DNA of 64,000 bases from Lacticaseibacillus thailandensis DSM 22698 = JCM 13996. Lineage in GTDB: Bacteria; Bacillota; Bacilli; Lactobacillales; Lactobacillaceae. The notes below the pieces were generated by a model. That model was not told the DNA's origin, searched no databases, and was given only the letters and a program-made list of their open reading frames with translations. The stretch lies in the NCBI RefSeq assembly GCF_001312865.1, contig NZ_BBER01000004.1, positions 62,001 through 126,000 of the forward strand, written 5' to 3'. The position numbers and the translations under genes are program-made. Below are positions 58,446 through 64,000 of the stretch, one piece after another. Positions within the stretch are counted from its first letter, which is position 1. Each line of letters opens with the position of its first letter.

Positions 58446-59340
58446 GTTCGTCACCCGCTTTCCTGCGAAAAATCTCGTCCAAACTCGGAGCGTGCTGCTG
58501 GAACCCCGCAATATATTCCCCCTGCGTCACTGTCTGGAAAATAGCCTGCCCGCGCTCCGGGTCATCCAACTGTAACTCAAACTCATCCCCATGCCCTTGC
58601 ACCGCCAACACCCCGGGCAATTGCGCCAACGCGTCAGCCGATAACCGCGGCTTGGTGAGACTAATTCGGGTCTCACCGTACTGGGCGCGAATCTCGCCGA
58701 CCGTGCCCGCAAGCACCACGGCACCGTTTTTCAGCATGACTAAGCGGTCGGACAGCGACTCGACATTGCGCATGTTGTGGCTGGAAAAAAAATAATGGCC
58801 GATCCACTAGTCTGCAAGTACCGCACGCCTGCTTCCAGCAGGCTCGCATTGACCGGATCCAGACCCGAAAACGGCTCGTCTAAGATTACCAGTTTGGGCA
58901 TAAAAATCAGGGCGGCAATCAACTGCACCTTTTGCTGATTACCTTTGGACAGATCCTTGACCTTATCCGTCAGCTTGCCCTTCACTTCAAAGCGCTCCAA
59001 CCACTCCGGCAAAGCATCCCGCACCGCTGTGCGGGTCATACCGTGCAGTTGGCCAAAGAACTCGATTTGCTCGACTATGCTCAGCTTGGGATACAATCCC
59101 CGCTCCTCGGGCAAGTAACCAATAAAGTCATGGTCAATTTTGCTCATGGCTTGGCCTTGCCATTGCACCGTCCCACTATCAGGGTGCAAAAAAATCCAGA
59201 ATCATCCGAAACGTCGTCGTCTTGCCCGCACCGTTTTGGCCAATTAGACCCAGAATTTCACCTGGCTTAACAGTGAGGCTGATTTGATCCACGGCCACCT
59301 GTTTACCAAAGCGCTTTGTGACCCCCGTCAGTTCCAGCAT
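58438..59340 (-). CDS. natA: ABC transporter ATPase, NatA-like (two frame breaks)
   Basis: About 300 residues. Walker A IGQNGAGKTTTFRMI, signature DLSKGNQQKVQLIAAL, Walker B LVILDEPFSGLDP, H-loop SSHNMRNVESL. Frame breaks: T7 near 59189-59195 (six T gives MILDFLHPDSGTV) and T8 near 58787 (needs nine, or six). The C-terminal tail (about 210-300) is typical of NatA. The ATG at 59340 has GGAGGGG upstream. Confidence 0.9.
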
Positions 59341-59398
59341 ATTATCCCCTCCTTCGTTCATGGCGTTAACATTCATCCAGAAGGTATCATTAAAGCGA

Positions 59399-59412
59399 TG
59401 AAAGCGCAATCA
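59399..59412 (-). promoter_or_regulatory. cre-like site upstream of natA
   Basis: TGAAAGCGCAATCA matches 13 of 14 cre positions. It lies 59 bases upstream of the natA ATG in a likely promoter region. Confidence 0.5.
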
Positions 59413-59477
59413 TTTTTATTTTTTTTGGGGGGGACACCCACATGGTGGTCAGGGCGGTTGCACTCAGCTTCAGCAAA

Positions 59478-59518
59478 AAGCCAGCGCAGTCGATAGTGAC
59501 TGCGCTGGCTTTTTTTTA
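59478..59518. terminator. Bidirectional terminator beside the IS remnant
   Basis: GCCAGCGCAGTC and GACTGCGCTGGC form a perfect 12-bp stem with T8 on the plus side and T5 on the minus side. Confidence 0.9.
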
Positions 59519-59519
59519 G

Positions 59520-60391
59520 GGTCTACATTTTCTGGTATTGGTGAAAGCCAATGCCAGTTTTTTAATTTTGGCAAATCAAAAGGGCATCATTGTCCCCTCA
59601 TGCTACGATTTAAGCGCCTAAACCTAATCGAGAAGAGGAAATATGGTGCCCCAAGGTGATTCTATCCTAAGTTTGCTCGAATTGACAGGCCCACATCTCG
59701 CAGAAATCGCTATTAGCCAGCCAAAGCGAGTGCAAGGGAGAAAGATCCGTGTAGTCAAAGCGACGCTGAGTTCACCACTGAGTGCTTTCACATCATGCAA
59801 CTGGCGGCTAGGGCACTTGATCAGGAGCGCCTACGGCTACTCCACCAAGAAATCGACCAACATAGTCGTCGCTATCGCATTCTAAAATCTCAGTGGCGCT
59901 TATTTCACCTCAACGAAGACAAATTTGAACGAGCCAAGAGCCAATATTTACGGGGATTAAAGGAATGAATTATCCCTGTCCCGCAGGCCGCGGTTAACCT
60001 CGGTCTCGATCAAGCCCCACGCTTCCCACGCTTCCGAGCTGCCTACGGAATATATCAAACCATCATGACAGCCCTGAAAAACAAGTCAGGAGTCAAGCTG
60101 GCCCATTTACTGAAAAACTATAAGAGTTGTGGCAACGCCATGGACGCTACCATCGCTACGCTGAGAAAAAAACAAACATGCGATACTAAATAGCTGCCAC
60201 TATTCCCATTCAAACGGTCCTCTTGAAGGCCTCAACCGAAAAATCAAGACGCTGAAACGTAACTGCTTTGGTTTCCGAAATCAGTACAACATGTTTATCC
60301 GCATTCGGCTGATTCATGAGTAAACAAAAACACATTCTCCGGAGTGAATGTGTTATCAACAGAGTATCACCAATACGATTTGACGAAGACC
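59520..60391 (+). mobile_element. Degenerate ISL3-family insertion sequence
   Basis: The left end GGTCTACATTTTCTGGTATTGGTGAAA matches, with mismatches, the reverse of the right end, which on the minus strand reads GGTCTTCGTCAAATCGTATTGGTGATA; both resemble ISL3 terminal repeats. Between them lies a decayed transposase. The element separates natAB from the rplL terminator. Confidence 0.8.
59643..60321 (+). pseudogene. ISL3-family transposase remnant
   Basis: Fragments in several frames: an N-terminal piece (MVPQGDSILSLLELTG...), then a jump to FHIMQLAARALDQERLRLLHQ and RRYRILKSQWRLFHLNEDKF, a stop, TIMTALKNKSGVKLAHLLKNYKS, another stop, and the C-terminal YSNGPLEGLNRKIKTLKRNC with FGFRNQYNMFIRIRLIHE. 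These are characteristic ISL3 DDE-transposase segments. The zinc-finger/HTH and first catalytic region is deleted, so it cannot be active, unlike genes here with only one-base breaks. Confidence 0.88.
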
Positions 60392-60438
60392 AAAAAAAAC
60401 GCCCGCCACCCCCGCGGGGATGGTGGACGTTTCCTGGA
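60392..60438 (-). terminator. Terminator of rplJ-rplL
   Basis: On the minus strand ACGTCCACCATCCCC pairs with GGGGGTGGCGGGCGT (mismatches) followed by T8. It abuts the right end of the IS remnant. Confidence 0.9.
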
Positions 60439-60449
60439 CGGAACCAAAA

Positions 60450-60815
60450 TTACTTAACGGTAACTTCAGCGCCAACTTCTTCAAGCTTGGACTTGATGTC
60501 GTTAGCTTCGTCTTCAGTAACACCTTCCTTGACGTTAGAAGGAGCGGCGTCAACGACACCCTTAGCATCCTTCAAGCCAAGACCAGTGATTTCACGAACT
60601 GCCTTGATAACCTTAACCTTCTGCTGACCAGCATCAGTCAGTTCAACGTCAAAGCTGTCCTTAGTGGCAGCATCGTCACCTGCAGCAGCGCCAGCAGCAA
60701 CTGGGGCAGCAGCGGTAACACCAAATTCGTCTTCGATAGCCTTTACCAGGTCGTTCAATTCAAGGATGGAAGCACCCTTGATCTGTTCAATAATAGCGTC
60801 TTTGTCCAAAGCCAT
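60450..60815 (-). CDS. rplL: Ribosomal protein bL12 (L7/L12)
   Basis: Stalk protein, 121 residues from [20 protein letters not shown]. The Ala-rich hinge ([16 protein letters not shown]) and the conserved C-terminal domain [19 protein letters not shown] with GAEVTVK end are typical. SD GGAGG. It follows rplJ by 63 bases. Confidence 0.98.
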   Translation of the reverse strand: MALDKDAIIEQIKGASILELNDLVKAIEDEFGVTAAAPVAAGAAAGDDAATKDSFDVELTDAGQQKVKVIKAVREITGLGLKDAKGVVDAAPSNVKEGVTEDEANDIKSKLEEVGAEVTVK

Positions 60816-60878
60816 GATTGAATCCTCCATTTTGTTAGTTTTGTTAGTAACGTTACGCAACGAATCGCCAAACCGACA

Positions 60879-61384
60879 TTAAGCGGCTGGTTCTTCGTCC
60901 TTGCTGTCTGCAATCGCCTTGATGACGTATGCGAAGTCGCGTACAGGTGCCTGAATGGCAGATGCGACCATCGAAATCAAGCCATCGCGGTCTGGCAGAC
61001 TTGCCAGCTGTTCGATTTCTTCAAGGCTGGATTGCTCGCCCTGAATGATACCACCCTTAAGCTTCAGGTTTCAAATTCGCCGGCGAACTTCTTACCAATG
61101 CGGGCCGGAGCCACAACATCAGTTTCAGAATACAAAATAGCCGTTGGGCCAGTGAACAGTTCGTCCAAGCCTTCGTAGCCAACCTTGTCAGCGGCACGAC
61201 GTAGGTAAGTGTTCTTAACCACTTCCATCTTGGAGTCACTTTCACGTAATTCCTTACGCAACTGGGTAACCTGGTCAACCGTCAAACCACGGTAGTCGAT
61301 AACGATTACGGTAGCGGCGTTCTTCAGGTTTTCGGCGACTTCGTCAACAACCTTAGCCTTTTCAGCAATAATTGCTTCACTCAT
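60879..61384 (-). CDS. rplJ: Ribosomal protein uL10 (one frame break)
   Basis: Stalk base protein that binds L7/L12 dimers; 168 residues merged. N-terminus MSEAIIAEKAKVVDEVAENL, VIDYRGLTVDQVTQLRKELR (in parts). The frame stops after KKFAGEFET at 61064; one more A (GAAACC to GAAAACC) gives EFENLKLKGGIIQGEQSSLEE and the normal end at 60879. Essential gene. Confidence 0.95.
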
Positions 61385-61424
61385 GTGTTTTACCTCCTTT
61401 GTAGTATTGTGGTGGAATTTTTAT

Positions 61425-61545
61425 ATAAAAAAAACTCCATGTCCACCAAGACATAGAGGTATCGAATACTACTTGATACCACCTCGGCAGGATGATTAAG
61501 GCTAACGCCCCCTGAGTCTTAGGTGAAGTTTTAACACAAGTGACA
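61425..61545 (-). promoter_or_regulatory. L10 leader (autoregulatory rplJL leader)
   Basis: On the minus strand the leader contains CTTCACCTAAGACTCAGGGGG, CCGAGGTGGTATCAAGTA (in parts) and ends in a hairpin CTCTATGTC-TTGGTG-GACATGGAG followed by T8 (61427-61459), the conserved architecture of L10 leaders of Firmicutes. L10 with L12 binds the leader and promotes attenuation. Confidence 0.9.
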
Positions 61546-61701
61546 GCTTACCATGCCTGCCCCTAACCGTCAAGCCCTACTTGCCGACCACGGTCCGTGG
61601 CGCCAGCGTTTAGTAATGGTTGCCAATCTTGACCCCCTGCTCACACTAACCGCCATGGCGAACACAGGTACCAACAGGCGTTGATGCCCCGTGTCAGCAT
61701 G

Positions 61702-62148
61702 CTAATCTTGGTCGTGGTGCTGGTGCAAAATCCGGTCCTTGACTGCTTCGTATTCATCTGCGGATAGGATTCCTTTGGCCTTCATCTCACTTGCCCGTTC
61801 TAGGTCGTCAAAGTCACTGGTTGCTTGTTGACGCCGCTGCGTTGCAGCCTGCCGAAACTCTTCAGTGTCCGCACTACCCGCCATCACGTAGGCGACTAAC
61901 TCCAGAACCCCACCAACGATTGTAAAGATCAGGAAGAAAATTCCCCACGCCAACATGGAACCGCGTTGGGCAACGAACGCCTCATCACTCGCATTGTGAA
62001 ACTTTAACAGGAGCGACCCACCAATAATCATCGGCACCCCGACGATGGCACCAATGATCGTGAGCGTGCAGAGCGCACCCACAACGATGGCCCAAATAGC
62101 CCCTACATAAGACAGCGTTTTGGCTGTCTGCAAATTTGGATTACGCAT
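61702..62148 (-). CDS. Membrane protein with C-terminal SHOCT-like motif (copy 1)
   Basis: 148 residues from MRNPNLQTAKTLSYVG, with GGAGG upstream. Three hydrophobic segments in the first 90 residues (VGAIWAIVVGALCTLTIIGA; VPMIIGGSLLL; MLAWGIFFLIFTIVGGVLEL). The C-terminus (LERASEMKAKGILSADEYEAVKDRIL in parts) is a SHOCT-like oligomerisation motif. It is a paralogue of the next gene, arranged in tandem. Function unknown. Confidence 0.8.
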   Translation of the reverse strand: MRNPNLQTAKTLSYVGAIWAIVVGALCTLTIIGAIVGVPMIIGGSLLLKFHNASDEAFVAQRGSMLAWGIFFLIFTIVGGVLELVAYVMAGSADTEEFRQAATQRRQQATSDFDDLERASEMKAKGILSADEYEAVKDRILHQHHDQD

Positions 62149-62231
62149 AATCTCACCCTCCGTGTCCTTGATCACCTAACACTTAAAGGATAACTGGGGC
62201 TGGTGGCAATCGCATCCGCCGTTGGACTGAT

Positions 62232-62816
62232 TTATGCCTCCGGGTGAGTTGGCGGCGTCGTGGGGTCCTCCGAGTTGGCCGCACTACTTGCTGGTGCGTC
62301 CGCATCGCTACTGGTCCCTGACGCCGTCGGGGTGTCGCTACTCGCAGCCGTTGACGCGGAAGCATCCTGCGTGGCAGCATGAGCGTCGTTAACGTCCACT
62401 CCCTCTTGCTTCAACGCCGCCGCCTTAATATCCTCAAACTCAGCCTGGGAAATGACGCCCTTCTCCTTGAGTTCATATGCGCGTTCAACACTACTAAAGC
62501 TCATGGTCGGTCGCGCATCAACGTTCGCCGCTGGCACGTGGTTGTTCACCTGGAAGTAGGCAACCAACTCCAGCACACCGCCAACGAGGGTACAAAATAA
62601 GAAGAAGATCCCCCACCCTAGCATGGCACCACGGTGGGCATAAAAATTGTCATCGTTATAGTGTCGGAGCCGCAACAAGTAAATCCCACCAATAATCATG
62701 GGAATGCCCAGAATAATCCCGATGATCGTCAGGCAATACAATGCCCCCATCACGATGGCAAAAATAGCCCCAATTAATGACAGTGTCTTAGCTGTTTGTA
62801 GTTGCGAATTGTCCAT
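62232..62816 (-). CDS. Membrane protein with SHOCT-like motif and Ser/Thr/Ala tail (copy 2)
   Basis: 194 residues. The first 140 resemble copy 1 closely (LQTAKTLSLIGAIFAIVMGAL; GIPMIIGGIYLL; MLGWGIFFLFCTLVGGVLEL) and have a SHOCT-like VERAYELKEKGVISQAEFEDIK. It then has a 55-residue low-complexity, acidic Ser/Thr/Ala tail absent in copy 1. The pair stands between rplA and rplJ, which are neighbours in most Firmicutes. Confidence 0.8.
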   Translation of the reverse strand: MDNSQLQTAKTLSLIGAIFAIVMGALYCLTIIGIILGIPMIIGGIYLLRLRHYNDDNFYAHRGAMLGWGIFFLFCTLVGGVLELVAYFQVNNHVPAANVDARPTMSFSSVERAYELKEKGVISQAEFEDIKAAALKQEGVDVNDAHAATQDASASTAASSDTPTASGTSSDADAPASSAANSEDPTTPPTHPEA

Positions 62817-62961
62817 GATTGCTCTCCTTCACTTTGCGAACGGTAACCTTGTGCAAAGTATACCACAGCGTGCACTGACGCGAATACGTCGCACGACTGC
62901 TTGTTAATAGTGATGCTACCTCAAGCCTGTGCTGACATCCGCAACAAAAATAAGGCAGGCA

Positions 62962-63001
62962 ATAAAAAAACAACCACCGGCCATAACGGTCGATGGTTGT
63001 T
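62962..63001 (-). terminator. Terminator of rplK-rplA
   Basis: AACAACCA-TCG-ACCG and CGGTGGTTGTT form a stem followed by T7 on the minus strand, 14 bases after the rplA stop. Confidence 0.9.
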
Positions 63002-63015
63002 CTCAACGCGCTTAA

Positions 63016-63703
63016 TTAGAACTGGTTAGCGTCAACACGGACGCCAGGGCCAAACGTGCTCGTGACAGTCAGAGACTTCACGTAAACACCCTTAACGGTG
63101 GATGGGCGCGCTTGATCATCGTGTCGTTGAAGACACGGAAGTTCTCCAGCAACTTGTCAGAATCGAAGCTAACCTTACCGATAATGGCGTGGATAATACC
63201 AGCCTTGTCGACACGGTAGGCTACTTGGCCAGCTTGATGTCGTTAACAGCCTTGGTAACATCCATCGTCACCGTACCAGTCTTGGGGTTTGGCATCAGAC
63301 CCTTAGGACCAAGGACACGGCCAAGACGACCAACCTGGGCCATCATCTGGGGCGTGGATACAGCAACATCAAAGTCCATGAAGCCGTCAGCGACGTCCTC
63401 AACCAAGTCCCGGCCACCGACGCGGTCAGCACCAGCTTCTTCAGCCTGCTTAGCGGCATCGCCTTCAGCGAAGACGATCACCTTCTGGCTCTTACCAGTA
63501 CCGTTAGGCAGGACGATTGCCCCACGTAACTGCTGGTCAGCCTGCTTAGGGTCAAGGTTCAGGCGGTAAGCCACCTCAACCGTTGCGTCAAAGTTTGCGT
63601 AGTTTGTTTCCTTTACGAGTTCGAGCGCTGCCTTAGGGTCGTACACCTTGTCGGCGTCAACCTTCTTAACGGCCTCGAGATACTTCTTACCATGTTTTGC
63701 CAT
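63016..63703 (-). CDS. rplA: Ribosomal protein uL1 (two frame breaks)
   Basis: 229 residues merged. N-terminus [42 protein letters not shown] (in parts), [16 protein letters not shown] (RNA-binding). Frames break near 63222 (one G added gives [14 protein letters not shown]) and near 63110 (one G added gives [14 protein letters not shown]), reaching the end [16 protein letters not shown] upstream. Essential gene, so the breaks argue for sequence error. Confidence 0.95.
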
Positions 63704-63814
63704 TCTGGGATTTTCCTCCTTGCAAATGTGGTCAACGGACGCATGCGTCCTTCCACTTGATTACGTCGGCTTTTACCGACAATCCGACCTACTGTTCCGA
63801 CTTAAAGCGCAGGT

Positions 63815-64000
63815 TTAGCCCTCGACTTCAAAGCCCATGGAACGAGCGGTACCTTCAACCATGCGCATAGCAGCTTCAACACTACCTGCGTTAAGGTCTT
63901 GCATCTTCGTCTCAGCAATCTGCTGAACCTGGTCCTTGGTAACCTTAGCTACCTTCTTGGTGTTTGGTTCACCAGAACCCTTGGCAACACCGGCAGCCTT
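63815..64000 (-). CDS. rplK: Ribosomal protein uL11 (partial, 3' end)
   Basis: C-terminal 61 residues: [20 protein letters not shown], then [20 protein letters not shown] and [17 protein letters not shown]. The 5' part lies beyond the window. It precedes rplA on the minus strand, the standard order. Confidence 0.97.
   Translation of the reverse strand, partial: KAAGVAKGSGEPNTKKVAKVTKDQVQQIAETKMQDLNAGSVEAAMRMVEGTARSMGFEVEG

Overview
The window comes from a low-copy-number chromosomal region of a GC-rich lactobacillus (Lactobacillaceae). The evidence is the conserved recR-yaaL-tmk-darA-holB-yabA-rsmI block, the dnaX/ffs/tadA order, the ECF vitamin transporters, the PTS and 6-phospho-beta-glucosidase clusters with CcpA (cre) sites, a T-box, an L10 leader, AGGAGG ribosome binding sites and an ISL3 remnant. 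The exact genus is not decided by the sequence; a Schleiferilactobacillus- or Levilactobacillus-like GC content is my guess only.

One property dominates the reading. About 28 genes, including essential ones (rplA, rplJ, holB, the replication-linked block), carry single-base frame breaks. All 12 A/T runs of 7-8 bases that I found inside genes sit at a break, and 11 of the 12 read correctly with one base fewer. Most of the others read correctly with one more G, C or A in a short run. I therefore give merged coordinates and treat these as likely sequence errors rather than pseudogenes.

Layout. 1-480: partial folT under a THF riboswitch. 491-5935: acyl-ACP thioesterase, rsmI, yabA, holB, darA, tmk, yaaL, recR, ybaB (all minus strand). 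6285-9473: dnaX, SRP RNA, tadA, a methyltransferase. 9706-12688: OpuA-type glycine betaine transporter. 13172-16709: a methionine-type T-box followed by an ECF transporter (S component, double ATPase, T component). 16783-17808: 56-residue membrane protein and a HAD phosphatase. 17987-21567: FNR/FLP-like regulator, Dps-like ferritin, metallochaperone, CPG-type P-ATPase and their control region. 21737-27934: glycosyltransferase, HAD, two oxidoreductases, S9 peptidase. 28137-33065: M20 peptidase, OppA and an amidohydrolase behind an unrecognised leader RNA with mutually exclusive helices. 33156-34416: SRAP protein and a membrane protein. 34540-45112: two beta-glucoside islands with PTS parts, two GntR regulators and cre sites. 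45242-50200: a gamma-glutamylation operon with a split FluG-like pair. 50267-59340: MerR/oxidoreductase pair, secreted nuclease, stress genes (nitroreductase, Tpx), HicB-like orphan and a NatAB-type ABC exporter. 59520-60391: ISL3 remnant. 60392-64000: rplL, rplJ with L10 leader, two tandem SHOCT membrane proteins, rplA and the 3' end of rplK.

The strongest leads for new biology are the leader RNA at 32555-32752 with its upstream small ORF, the redox/metal operon with its FNR-type and TGTCATATT repeats, and the split FluG/PuuD operon with an embedded 26-codon ORF.
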